Positions 1 through 11,680 of a DNA stretch of 64,000 nucleotides are shown in pieces. This DNA is from Chrysogorgia sp. JL179-B06 (taxonomy: Eukaryota > Cnidaria > Anthozoa > Scleralcyonacea > Chrysogorgiidae), in NCBI GenBank assembly GCA_035772405.1, contig JAYKKM010000044.1, positions 340,001 through 404,000 of the forward strand, given 5' to 3'. The translations under genes were made by a program, and so were the position numbers. The notes beneath the pieces were generated by a model. That model did no database searches and was not told the DNA's origin. It was given only the letters and a program-made list of their open reading frames with translations. How positions within the stretch are numbered: position 1 is the first letter of the stretch; the number at the start of each line of letters is the position of its first letter.

Positions 1-583
1 TGAATAATTTAGCAACTAGTCGTAGTCCCCACTTGGTTGGGTTAGGATTGGTGTTGTGTTGGGGTTGAGTTCTAGAATCCTACAATATATTGTTGTGGAA
101 TTACCCATTATTGGTAATCTAAGAGTATTTGACAATTGGCGATTATTGGTAATCTAAGAGTCAGAAATATAATTTAGCAACTAGTACTAGTCCCCACTCG
201 GTTAAAGACCCTAAGGATGAACTCACAAACTTTTGGCACAGCGGCATTAATTAGAAAACTACTTCATGTCAGGCTATCAACCTGGCGCAGCGTACTAAAA
301 TAGCAATGAATTAATCGTACAAAACTATTAGCAAACTAGCAGTATCATACTAATTAAAACGTAAAGCAATTATAAATCCAAAATTGGGTTTTTAAATAGG
401 AACTGTAAAATAAACAGCAGAATCAATCAATCAAATATATTATTATTGTTAATTATGAGGATAGGGGCGCAGGTACAGCATCCAAAGGGGGTGCCAATGG
501 CACATAGGGCCAGTCCAAGACTGCTTTTTCGACACTCCAATCTAGTGTCTTCATCAAGGGTGATCGTTGTAAAGTTAGGATCA
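1..583. other. No gene seen; AT-rich sequence upstream of a retroelement remnant
   Basis: I see no exon here. A short phrase (taatttagcaactagt...agtccccac) occurs at about positions 5-34 and again at 171-200, and a TATTATTATTG run lies near 440. The missing 5' exons of the DSL-array gene that starts at 1377 are not recognisable here and probably lie beyond the window edge. Confidence 0.4.
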
Positions 584-909
584 CTATTTATACCCTCATA
601 GAACCGATGATGACGTTATTTATTAAGAGATGTCAGACTAAACGTCAGTTTCGTACGCGTTTAAAAGAACACCATAAGGCTGTTTTCTTTTCAAAAAAGG
701 AAAATTCTGCTTTGTCGGAGCACGCGTGCATAACCAACCATGAGATTGCGTGGAAAAATACGCGGTACCATCAGAGACGTTGTCTGGAGGCTTGGCATAT
801 CAATAGCGCCCACGCCCCATTGAATCGCGATGACGGTGGTTTATTATCAGAAGCTTATTTGCATCTTGTTAATAGATAACGTAAAATGGTTCTATGAGGG
901 TATAAATAG
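584..909 (+). mobile_element. Penelope-like retroelement remnant with GIY-YIG-like C-terminal region, flanked by inverted repeats
   Basis: A short open frame (607-879) encodes a sequence resembling the GIY-YIG endonuclease end of Penelope-like elements common in cnidarian genomes. It has a TRLKEH-type stretch, SALSEHA followed by a conserved His, an EAWHI stretch, and LNRDDGG near the end. The catalytic start of the nuclease domain is missing, so it is a fragment. The ORF lies between a 22-bp perfect inverted repeat (584-605, ctatttataccctcatagaa; 888-909, its reverse complement). Assignment to Penelope-like rather than another GIY-YIG-bearing element is by family resemblance only. Confidence 0.6.
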
Positions 910-1376
910 GGGCCAGAAGGAAAACTGAAAATTCTTGTTAAAGTTTCGTGATCCAACCAAATTTCCCTGGATGGTTTCATGACTCAACTATACGTTTTGT
1001 TTTAGTTTCGTGGCCCAGCACATCTTAAATTTTCATTCATACCGACAACACAGAGTGTTGGGAACTGAGGGTAGTCTGCCATATAGAGCAAGGAAAACAA
1101 TCAACTTTGTTTTCAGCCGGGCGGTTTTCGCATTTCCTGAACGAACTCTTAGCCTCGAACCACTGATATCCAAACTATATATACATGTAGTCATGTACAT
1201 CATTTCTGGGGGTGTGATATGGATATTTCTTGGACTTGCATAGCGTATATAAATTCCTATGTTTTAAATATTTGTTTTCTTCGATTACTTTTGACTAATC
1301 AAAAGGGGTTTCATGGCGCATCAAACGTTTTCCAAATATTTTCGTAGCCCCATGACAGCTCCCTTATCTTTTTTAG

Positions 1377-4300
1377 GATAATAGCGAACTACGTGTTATT
1401 GTGTGGAGACTTCCTGTTGGATATAATATAACCTGTGATACATCGAACCCAGATAACACAACGATTCATGGCATTCGTACCAGATCTATACCGCGATATC
1501 TTACTACAAGCCAATTGATAATTGAAGAACGCGGCAAATGGAGACTTGATATTAGTGTGAGAATAAAATGCATTACAAACGGTTGTCTACCACCTTGTAT
1601 CGCCCACGACGACAACACAGGCCATTACACATGCGAAGACAACAAGAAGAAGTGTCTTCCCAGCTGGCATGGTTCAAACTGCCTTAAAAAGTGCGTCCCT
1701 CAAAATAGTTCCGTTGGTTATTACAATTGTTCAATTTTCGGCGGGAAGATATGCTTTCCTGATTGGCTGGGTGAAAACTGCACTTGTAATAACAAGGCGA
1801 AGAACTATAACTGTACCAGTAAGGGGGCGAAAATGTGTTACCCTGAAATGTTTGGAAACAATTGTGATATATATTGTAGTAAAAACGCAACGAACTATCT
1901 TTGCACAAACGATGGGAAAAGAGTGTGTCTGCCACATTGGTATGGGAAAACGTGTTTTAAATTTTGTAACAATACTGAAACAGCCTACAAATGCAATGAC
2001 GAAGGACAGAGAGTTTGCACTCATAATTGGTATGGTATGAACTGCACTAGGTTTTGTAATAATACTAAAACAGCATACAAATGCAATGAAGAAGGAGACA
2101 AAGTTTGCACTCATAATTGGTATGGTATGAACTGCACAAGGTTTTGTAACAACACTGAAACAGCATACAAATGCAATGAAGAAGGAGACAAAGTTTGCAC
2201 TCATAATTGGTATGGTGAAAATTGCACAATGTTTTGTAACAACACTGAAACAGCATACAAATGCAATGACGAAGGAGACAAAGTTTGTTCTCATAATTGG
2301 TATGGTGAAAATTGCACCAGCTTTTGCAACAACACTGAAACAGCTTACAAATGCAATGAAGAAGGAGACAAAGTTTGCACTCATAATTGGTATGGTAAAA
2401 ACTGCACAATGTTTTGTAACAACACTGAAACAGCATACAAATGCAATGACGAAGGAGACAAAGTTTGTTCTCATAATTGGTATGGTGAAAATTGCACCAG
2501 CTTTTGCAACAACACTGAAACAGCTTACAAATGCAATGAAGAAGGAGACAAAGTTTGTTCTCATAATTGGTATGGTAAAAACTGCACCAGCTTTTGCAAC
2601 AACACTGAAACAGCTTACAAATGCAATGAAGAAGGAGACAAAGTTTGCACTCATAATTGGTATGGTGAAAACTGCTTTAAGTTCTGCAACAATAGCGCCT
2701 CAACATTCAAGTGTAATCACGATGGTGACATAATCTGCTTGCGAAACTGGTATGGTGAAAAATGTACCAAGTTTTGTAATAACAGTAAAACGACATACAA
2801 ATGTGATAAGAATGGTGAACAGATTTGCGTGGACGGCTGGCATGGTAGCAACTGTAAGAATGCCCATAACGTGTGCTCTCGTAATTTTTATGATGTAAAC
2901 TGTTCCAAGTTCTGCAATAACAGCGAGGAAGCTTACAAATGCGACCACAAAGGAGTAAAGATTTGCCTTCATAACTGGTATGGCACAAATTGCTCCAAGT
3001 TTTGCAATAGTAGCGAAATAGCGTACAAATGCAAGACAGACGGAAGCAGGAGATGTTTGGAAAATCGATATGGTGAAAAATGTGAATTTTACTGCCGTAA
3101 AATAGAGACAGTTTCCGATATTTATGTCTGCGAAGTTAGTGAAGGGTCGACAGCAGGTTGTCCGAAGGCCTGGAAGAGAAGGACGTGTTCGTCGTCTTGT
3201 GTAAAAGAGGAAGGCGAGGATCTGGAGTATTTCTTGAGACGTTGCAAGGTGGCTGCTCAAAATGTAACTCTGTGTTCGGAAAAAACAGAGGATGTGCAAC
3301 ATTGTGATACTCCAGGTATTTTTTATCAATGTGTAGAGAAAAGTAATGGGTTCGATAGAATAAATAAGGAAGGATCTGGAGGGAAGGGAACGGATGCTAG
3401 GAAGGGAAGAGAAGGCAAGGCAAGGCAATTCAAGGCAAGGCAAGGCAAAGCAAGTAAGCAAGCAAGCAAGGGAAGGAGGGAGGGATGGAAGGAGGGTCGA
3501 GCGAGGAAGGAAGGAAGGAAGGAAGGAGGGAAGAAGGGAAGGAGGGAAGGGGGAGGGAAGGAAGGAAGGGGGAGGGAAGGAAGGAAGGGGGGAAGGGAGG
3601 AAGGAAGGAGGGAGGAAGGAAGGAGGGAAGGAGGGAAGGAGGGAAGGAGGGAAGGAAGGGAAGGAAGGAGGGAAGGAGGAAGGGAAGGAGGGAAGGAGGG
3701 AAGGAGGGAAGGAGGGAAGGGAAGGAGGGAAGGAGGGAAGGAGGGAAGGAGGGAAGGAGGGAAGGAGGGAAGGAGGGAAGGAAGGGAAGGAGGGAAGGAG
3801 GGAAGGAGGGAAGGGAGGAAGGAGGGAAGGAGGGAAGGAGGAAGGAGGGAAGGAGGGAAGGAGGGAAGGAGGGAAGGAGGAAGGAGGGAAGGAGGGAAGG
3901 AGGGAAGGAGGGAAGGAGGGAAGGAAGGAAGGAAGGAAGGAAGGAAGGAAGGAAGGAAGGGAAGGAAGGAAGGGAAGGAAGGAAGGAAGGAAAGGAAGGA
4001 AGGAAGGAAGGAAGGAAGGAAGGAAGAAGGAAGGAAGGAAGGAAGGAAGGAAGGAAGGAAGGAAGGAAGGAAGGAAAGGAAGGAAGGAAGGAAGGAAGGA
4101 AGGAAGGAAGGAAGGAAGGAAGGAGGAGGAAGGAAGGAAGGAAGGAAGGAAGGAAGGAAGGAAGGAAGGAAGGAAGGAAGGAAGGAAGGAAGGAAGGAAG
4201 GAAGGAAGGAAGGAAGGAAGGAAGGAAGGAAGGAAGGAAGGAAGGAAGGAAGGAAGGAAGGAAGGAAGGAAGGAAGGAAGGAAGGAAGGAAGGAAGAAGG

Positions 4301-6515
4301 AAGGAAGGAAGGAAGGAAGGAAGGAAGGAAGGAAGGAAGGAAGGAAGGAAGGAAGGAGGAGGAAGGAAGGAAGGAAGGAAGGAAGGAAGGAAGGAAGGAA
4401 AGAAGGAAGGAAGGAAGGAAGGAAGGAAGGAAGGAAGGAAGGAAGGAAGGAAGGAAGGAAGGAAGGAAGGAAGGAAGGAAGGAAGGAAGGAGGGAGGGAG
4501 GGATGGAAGGAGGATCGAGTGAGGAAAGAAGGAAAGAAAGAGGGAAGAAGGGAAGGAGGGAAGAATGGAAGGAGCGAGGGAGGAAGGAAGGAAGGAGCGA
4601 GGGAGGGAAGGAGGGGGAGGGAAGGATGGAAATTAAGGGAGGGATGGATGGAGGATGGATGGAAGGAATGAGTTAAAGTTACATAAATTTGAAATTTTTT
4701 ACATTATCATAGATAAGGATAAAATGCATTCCAGTGGTAAAGTTTCAGATGTTAAATTATTGGGTGGATTGTTTGGTTCCCTATTTCTGATCATTATAAT
4801 AACAATAGTTGTTGTTATTTTTGTCAGGTAAATATAATTTATGATTATTACTATAGCACATACACTTCATATTGCCAAGGCAGGCATACAGATTAATACA
4901 GCTTTACCCTCTATTATCTATATTCCCTTCCTAACAGACAGACTGAATTTATTTTTAGTAAAAGGAGACGGAGACCAACTAACCACCGTTCACGTTCAGT
5001 AGCATATGTGAGAGAGTTTAATAGAACTGAATTGATACTAAATATCGACGAGCTGATAAGGTAAATACATACAATAGTTACCTTTCCACTAAGGATCGTA
5101 TTGCGAAGGAACAGAGGAAAGACGCTATTTATTCCATTCCGTGCAATGACACGCGATTTATTTACTTTTTTATTTATTTATTTAATAATTTATTTATGAA
5201 CGAAATCTATCTAGTGTTTAAACCAAGTAAACGACGAAAATTATCAAGATAATATTGCGATTGCGTGAGCTCTCGATCCTGATAATTAGGCTCCGTGTAA
5301 TTTGGGTTCTATAGAGCACAAAAAAAACCAGTAGAAAGTACTCCATGAACATTTAGGTCAGGTCAGGAATATCCCTGCTACTGGTAACCATGTAATCCGG
5401 TACTACCTGCTCATGGTCGGGCTGTCGGCGACTAAACCGGCTCCCCCACTGGCTAGCCAGTGAGGAGGATGGTTAGACATCCAGCAAGACTAAAAACAAA
5501 ACTTGTCAAAGGGCGGATGAGCTCTTATAGGAGCCAACGGCCATCCAACAAAAACTAACACTGATTGTACAGGGGTATTGTACAGGGGTTTGGACTGCAT
5601 AGCGGCAGCCAGAGGCGCCATTCTAAGCTTTCGGTCAACCTCGGTCTATTTGTGTTATTATTTTGTTATATAATCACAGTGTAAATAGACACTGGAAACT
5701 CCTCCGTCGGGCAGCAACCAGCTGCCTTAGATCGTGAGGGTTCTTCTGAGGATTCGGGCTGATCCCAGTAACACTGTCTTCTGAATCACATCCACTCCTA
5801 TCGACACATTTATATTTTTCAAATACCCCTTCAGGTTAACGGAGACAGTTCCTAATGCACCTATCACAATAGGCACGATCTTAACCTCCTTTAACTTCCA
5901 CAGCGCCTTCACTTCAATACGTACTTGTTATTATTATTATTATTATTATTAGTCAACATGTAACTAAGGGAAATTGATAAACAATTAGCATTAAATCCTC
6001 CAAGTTACAAATTATGTTGATGTGATTCTTCATCTTTATATAAAATTTGAACTATGCCTGGCGCAAAATGTGCTGAAAACATTCGCTCAAATTGCAGGAA
6101 ATGGCGTTTCCGAAGTTCTATATTTCAAAAATTTCCGGGGGAGCATACCCCCGTAACCCCCTAGAAATACGGTCACTAATTCCCATGGGTCCACCCTTTT
6201 CAGGCCCAATATAAATTGGCTTCCAACAGCCCTGTAACCCTAAACCAAAATAAAAGAAAAAGACCAAACAAAAACAAAAAGGTCGTTTGAGTAATCCCTT
6301 TTAGCGATTTCCAGTTCTCGTTGTACTCAATGAAATAGGAAAATTGAAATAAGTGATTTTCATGGTAATTACCTACATTTCTTTTTTTCTCAAGACAACG
6401 CCGTTGTTCCGACTGCAGCGAAGACTTTGGGGACGATAACTTGGGAATGATGCACGAGAACCCTTTGTATGAAGCTACAAGGCCGTATCAGATGCGAGCG
6501 ATAACACCGTTTTAA
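1377..6515 (+). CDS. Single-pass membrane protein with tandem DSL-like modules (Notch-ligand-like), 3' part
   Basis: Four exons are supported by splice sites and phase: 1377-3315, 4713-4827, 4959-5060 and 6395-6515 (stop TAA). The first exon starts after TTTTAG with residues DNSELRV, matching the exon that follows the MNNL-like exon in the paralogue at 14025-28735; the 5' exons are not in view. It holds a DSL-like module (CLPPC...GHYTC...SWHGSNC), then about 17 further 30-residue units of the form WYGxxC-x3-C-x8-C-x7-C. Eight central units are nearly identical in DNA. One unit (KNAHNVCSRNFYDVNC) is truncated. Exon 2 encodes a TM helix (GGLFGSLFLIIIITIVVVIF); exon 3 a basic stop-transfer (KRRRRP); exon 4 the tail with NPLY, an NPxY-type PTB-binding motif. 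Function as a Notch-type ligand or adhesion receptor is inference; atypical EGF repeats are the main alternative reading. Confidence 0.78.
1950..2675 (+). repeat. Coding tandem array, 90-bp units (DSL-like half-modules)
   Basis: About eight 90-nt units lie head to tail inside the first exon. Each encodes FCNNTETAYKCN(E/D)EGDKVC then HNWYG(E/K/M)NC. Units differ by only a few bases, whereas units on either side are clearly diverged. This indicates recent homogenisation by unequal exchange. Each unit carries potential N-glycosylation sites (NNT, NCT). Confidence 0.9.
3316..4712 (+). repeat. Intron filled by a polypurine GGAAG/GGAGG minisatellite
   Basis: The intron starts at CCAG|gtatttt and ends at ttatcatag|AT. 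From about 3360 to 4670 it is almost only G and A on the + strand (GGAAGGAGG, then pure GGAA). Such long R.Y mirror-type tracts can form triplex DNA. The reading frame of the upstream exon stays open through it to 4676, so a retained intron would encode a long Lys/Glu/Gly/Arg-rich tail and lose the TM helix. I treat it as intron because exon phase and the paralogue agree. Confidence 0.85.
5330..5952 (-). mobile_element. 3' fragment of a LINE-type retrotransposon in the last intron of the DSL-array gene
   Basis: The minus strand encodes (5912-5727) a short peptide with VIGALGTV and GSARILRRTL, resembling a segment often found at the C-terminus of non-LTR retrotransposon proteins in cnidarians (recalled family pattern, not searched). 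The rest is non-coding with a (TTA)n run at 5930-5951. The fragment is antisense to the host gene and has no RT domain. Confidence 0.5.
6070..6215. repeat. Dispersed repeat fragment (shared with 33090-33300 and 60330-60560)
   Basis: This stretch in the last intron (…ctcaaattgc…tttcaaaaatttccggggg…cggtcact) matches the element copies near 33090-33300 and 60330-60560, with related scraps near 43310 and 58980. It carries no coding capacity. Confidence 0.5.
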
Positions 6516-6727
6516 AACGCGAAAATCTACTGCATTGGTAACGTCTTACTAAAGTGGTCTTAAAGCTGCGTACACACTAGAGGCGTAGATATGGCCTGGT
6601 AAAACGTGACCCATTCACACTATAGCGAAATCCAGACCCCTGGCCAACTACTTTTGCCGGCTTGTTTTTCGTGGTCTAGGCTAGGACAACTCAGTCTCCT
6701 CCACCTAGTTAATGTAGACAGTCAACA

Positions 6728-7310
6728 TTGGTAACATCATGGATAGTAAATAGTAAGATCACGTGCGACGTTTCCAGCATGCTGATTGGTTTAGGCACCA
6801 GTTGGTCGCGTGAAAACCTAGTTGCAAATCGTGATGTCACAAAATCACCATAAATCGCAACGTTTAGCAATAATACAGCTAAAAATGATAGTCAAACTAC
6901 CAAAAAATATCACAATGCCACTTTACGATGGAATATCCGACTACCATTACTCATTTTAGGCGAAAAGATCCAACTTTAGACGGTGAAAAACGCGTCCCAA
7001 ATTTCAACTAAAACAACGGTAGTTTTGCGACGCCAGTTTCTTCACCACAAAACGAAAACAGCTGAAACAAAGACGAACAACATTTACCTCGATCATTTGG
7101 TCGTGGCTTAGGCAGGTTTGTAAGACGATGAAACATTTTGGAATCTCAATATAGCTACTTGAATACGAAAATATGGAGAAGTCGAAGAGAAACTCAGCAA
7201 AGTCTGTGTACTCGTGACATCTTCGTGACATCACGAATTTCAACTAGGTTTTCACGCTGACGTCAACCAGTTTCCTATCCAGTCTATTTACTATCCATGG
7301 TAACATGTAG
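6728..7310. repeat. Foldback (MITE-like) element
   Basis: The left arm (near 6730-6840: ggtaacatcatggatagtaaatag ... gaaaacctagttgcaaatcg) is repeated as reverse complement near 7215-7305 (…caactaggttttcacg…ctatttactatccatggtaac). There is no transposase. Confidence 0.6.
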
Positions 7311-7486
7311 CTGTGAATGTATGTCTATAACAAACAGGGCCGGATTAACGTCGCGCGAGGCCCTGGCAGATTTTCAGCGCGAGGCCCCCGTACCGTACGT
7401 AGAAAGAGGTTGTGTTTTTCGTGTAAAACATCAATTTTGTATACGCCGCCATTAAAATGACAACATTTAGCAAGGTGGATTAAAAT

Positions 7487-8090
7487 ATAGAGATCATAAA
7501 TAAAACTAGAGGGGGTATCCAATCTTCATTTCAGTCAACCCCGGGTAACCAATTGAACGCCGCCATCTTGGATAAATTGGAGGGCAATTTTATATTTATA
7601 TTTTATATTTCATATTAAAGCAATCATTTTGATCTTTTACTCACTAGAAAATGGCCCACGTAACAATAGAATAACAGGAATAGAGAAATAGTGAAAAAGA
7701 AACGCAAAAATTGTAAAATGTACGATTCCTTATTTTGGACCGCGAGGTTCTCAAATTGCAGAAAAAGGCCTGGAACCAAGATGTTTGCCCTCCAATAAGC
7801 GACTGCGTATCAAAATGACGCGTTCTGCGTCGGGATAAAACCTGTTTCAATTCATAACATCAGACTAGGGAATTCAGTATAACGAATTTGCAAGTGTAAA
7901 TAGAAATGCAAATGTCTATTAGCCTGATGTTATGAATTGAAATAAGTTTTATCCCGACGCAGAACACGTCATTTTGATGCACAGTCGACATTACGAACTG
8001 GCTTATTTGCTCCAGTTGCCCTCCAATTTGCCTAATTGGTTACAAAATTCTGGCCCCAATGTCCCTTCTAGCTTTATTTATGATCTCTAT
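7487..8090. repeat. Foldback MITE with about 200-bp arms
   Basis: The terminal sequence atagagatcataaataaa at the left is matched by tttatttatgatctctat at the right. Inner arms (7798-7868 and 7916-7985, e.g. gcagaa...gtcgggataaaa) also pair, with a short loop near 7890. No coding sequence is present. Confidence 0.75.
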
Positions 8091-8850
8091 GAATTAAAAG
8101 GCAGATTATGATGTCATGGCTTCAAGAGCAACAAATCGCTGCCATGCTTGTTGAGGCTGTGACGTACTATGACGTCAAAAGCAGTCTCCACTCATTCCTT
8201 CCAAACACTGCCATTTTAATGGCGTATCCTAAAATTCGAACTTTGTACATAACATACGTACTACCATTATTTCAACGAATTTTGTTTTCAAAACGATTAC
8301 TTATTAGCCTGCGCCCAGGCTATTACTTATTGGCATGATATTTATGCAGCGTAAACACGCATCGGACTGGTCTAGGCCTAAAAATCTTCAACTGTTGGCC
8401 TGGTGTCTAGGCCTCGCCCAATACGTACTCATGCAGGCATTATGACGAGCGATTATCAATGATTATCGACAATTATCAGTGATTAACAGCGATTATCCAA
8501 TTTTCAAACAACGTCCCGATGATTATTTGATTCAAAGCTCGCGGAAAACCTCTATTAAAAATACAGAACAGAGCCGTCGTATAGGGAGTTACATATCGGA
8601 TATAAACGTCGTGTTGTGCTCCGTAGACAGAATAGTTTAAGTTAATAGTTTAAGATAATTTTTGGAATTTGACGATTTTTAATCGATTCCTTCTGCAAAC
8701 GATCTCTCAACATCCACCATGTAAATTTACATTAGCTTTATTTCAAAACGTATCGATAAATTAAAGGACATTGACAACAAGAAATTACTACCTTTTATAT
8801 CGAGTTAGCTAGTCGGAATATAAGAGTTTGGCGCTAGGAAAATGCTCGCG

Positions 8851-9280
8851 TAAAGGCGGATTTCCAGTCCTCGTACGAAGCAACTCGCAGCTCGCTGCTG
8901 GTACTCGCATGGTTTACACTGTATTTCCACAACATGCAGCTCGTTGCGATAACTTGTGGGGTTTTAAGACGTACTAATGAAGATAGCCGAATAACGATAG
9001 CCGATCGAGCTTTTTTAACAAACTCCGAGGTGTTTGGCGGATATCCTGATAAAGCACTCTTCTTAGACTTGCCACAAGTCGATCTCTATACGAGCGACAA
9101 CTAGTCGTTAGCATCGAGTGACATAGACGAGCGACGCCGAAGCAACACCTCATTTATGGTCGGACACCTCAGGTGGAGGCTATTTCAGAGTACCCAACAC
9201 AACAAAGATCCTAACCCTAATGAGTTTTCTAATGCAGAGAGCTGCGAGTTGCTTCGTGCGAGGACTGGAAATCCGCCTTA
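8851..9280. repeat. MITE with about 40-bp terminal inverted repeats
   Basis: The left end aaggcggatttccagtcctc...acgaagcaactcgcagctc (from 8853) is the reverse complement of the right end (…gagctgcgagttgcttcg...gaggactggaaatccgcctt, to 9279). The interior is non-coding. I could not fix a target-site duplication with certainty. Confidence 0.8.
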
Positions 9281-9689
9281 ACACATCTTATAAGTGAATA
9301 AACCATCTAAAACAGCCTCTTGGGTCGCCATTTTGAATGTTTTTAAATAAACATACTTTGAAAAGAGGTTCTTATTTTTTGTTGCTAATGTCCTTTAAGG
9401 GTCATTCGACTTTTTGTTTTTATTACGTTTTGTATTTCTTGTGACTTGTGTTGCAGTTTGTGGAAGGAATTGTGGAAATAATTCAAGTAGTAATTTTTAA
9501 TGACACTGGCGGATCCAGAATGACCAATAGAAAAGAGACTAAACCTACATAGTTAGTTAGTGGATTAGACGAAGGACTTCCATTCACTTTGTAATTCGTT
9601 CTCTGCCGGAGGGGTTTGAGTTAACCTCCTCTTATTAACTTAAGTTTAAATAACACCATGATTATAAAGGTTTTGCTGTGCGAGCTGTG

Positions 9690-10010
9690 TTAAGCAGTCA
9701 ATACTCAGAAAAACTCTGAGCTCCAGACAGGACTCGAACCAGCAACCTTCCACTACGACTCAGATGACAGGACAAGTCATGTATTCCCAAGTATTTTTTG
9801 AACTGCAAGTCGTGTTGTGACAGTCAATTTCCAGTCATTTTGCTCGAAATTGACGGTCACAACACGACTTGTAATTCAACAAGTACTCGTAAATACACGA
9901 CTCGTCCCAGGTTTAAATACCGTAATTAACCTCTGAGTTCTAGTGGCTCAATGGTTAGAGCGTCAGGCTAGCATTCAGAAGGTTGTGCAGGTTCGAGTCC
10001 TGTCAAACAT
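9690..10010 (+). repeat. tRNA-derived foldback SINE, copy 1
   Basis: The right half (9937-10008) has a pol III A box-like tgGCTCAATGG with D-arm GGTTAGAGC, an anticodon loop ctAGCat (would read Ala, AGC) and a B box GGTTCGAGTCC. The left half (about 9700-9760) carries the same tRNA-like sequence inverted (ggactcgaaccagcaacctt). A second copy lies at 52310-52691. The acceptor stem does not close properly, so this is a SINE and not a functional tRNA gene. Confidence 0.65.
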
Positions 10011-10825
10011 CCAACCCCAGCCATTCACAATGTTCTCTTTCCCAAAAGAATTTCAAACAATTACAAATTACATCCATTTCACTGGATCCGCTTTGACATC
10101 GTATAGTTAGTAAAACAATATTATTTGATATAAATACCATGTTTACCTCGATTTCGTTTGTTCTCACTGGGTGATTTAATCCCAAAATGTCCTCAAAACA
10201 GGGACACTTTCTAATTTTCTCGCATTAGCATACGTAAGAACATGCATTGGTTGAGAGTTCGTACTGAATTTCAAACAATACATATTATATTTCATCGGTA
10301 AACATGGTATTACAAACTAATACCATGACATGTCGGGAAATCAGTGATTATAAATGTCCCTCAAGCCTCAGGAGTATTTGTGAAAGTCCCTCGGGCCACA
10401 AATCACTAATTTCCCACGAGTATTAATTATATTAATAATATTCCCTCGTATTAATTATATTTAACATATGTAGACGAGTGATTGCATTGATTAAGTATGA
10501 TACACAATGTTCATATGTATTATAAACATTTGTTATTTTATTGTATATATCTTAACTTTTTATTCAAAAAATTTAGCCATTGTAAATTAAGTGTAATTAG
10601 TTGAGCGCATGTGAACATATTCACATGCAACATGCACTATAGAAATGTAATGTATTATTATTATTATTATTATTAGCAATGTGCACAAACATATTTTAAA
10701 GATTTTTGACCAGATACGTCGCTGTATTTTTTAACTTTGTATAATAATGACTAGTCTGTTCGATTGTAGAAGAAATAAATTTTGCAAAATTCTGAAGTCT
10801 GCTTCATTTTATGCGTTAAACATCA
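10010..10825. other. No gene seen; AT-rich spacer
   Basis: Only low-complexity AT sequence and a short (TTA)n run near 10653-10674 are visible. No exon-like stretch with splice sites was found on either strand. Confidence 0.4.
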
Positions 10826-11237
10826 CAATACAATACACAATACACAATACAATATACAATATACAATACTATTGAGTTTATTGAGTTATTTTTTGCCACA
10901 TTTACAAAATATAAGTAAATAAATATAATACAATTAGTAAGAAATTGATAAGTGGCGAGGAGACCTCCAGAAACCATTAGGCTTAATTAATAGGAGGGAT
11001 CCTCGTGATAAACAGATTTCAGTTATTAATAAAGTTTGGTGCGTAAGTGCGGACTATATTATCTAATACATTTATTGAGATAGATGTAAAAAATTTAGCA
11101 TTCTACAACGAAAGGAATTCAGGGTCTCTGTGTTGATAATATCGATGGGCAAAGAATTCCATATTTTTGGTCCTCGAAAGAGAATAGTGAACTGTTTGAT
11201 ATTTGTTCTACATGCATGAGATCGGTAAGATTTTGCG

Positions 11238-11680
11238 TTTCTGGTGTTATACAATATATACAATATACTATAATACTATACAATATACAATACAATACCA
11301 TACAATATACAATACAATACCATACTATATATACAATATACAATACAATATACAATACAATGCCATACTATACAATATACAATACAATACCATACAATAC
11401 CATACAATACCATACTATACAATATACAATACAATACCATACTATACAATATACAATACAATACCATACTATACAATATACAATAAAATACCATACAATA
11501 CAATACAATACTATACAATATACAATACTATACAATATACAATACCATACCATACCATACCATACCATACAATACTATACAATATACAATACAATACTAT
11601 ACAATATACAATACAATACCATACCATACCATACCATACCATACCATACCATACCATACCATACAATACAATATTCATTT
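11238..11680. repeat. Minisatellite of ACAATAT/ACCATAC words
   Basis: There are about 440 bp of interleaved CAATA, CTATA and CCATA pentamers. A smaller run of the same words lies at 10827-10870. The open frames on both strands here (Tyr/Ile/Thr/Gln repeats) are by-products of the pentamer composition. Confidence 0.92.

Noticed and set aside
1010..1243. Possible upstream exon (MNNL-like) of the first DSL-array gene
   Set aside because: The translated sequence has no resemblance to the MNNL-like exon of the paralogue (20809-21033) and contains no matching Cys pattern.
1950..2675. CRISPR-like regular repeats
   Set aside because: Repeats are contiguous, protein coding and in a eukaryotic split gene; there are no spacers.
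3394..4671. Lys/Glu/Gly/Arg-repeat proteins in several frames
   Set aside because: They follow from the GGAA/GGAG tract, which is intronic by splice phase and by comparison with the paralogue.
9937..10008. Functional tRNA-Ala gene
   Set aside because: A and B boxes are present but the acceptor stem does not close and the module is part of an inverted SINE pair.
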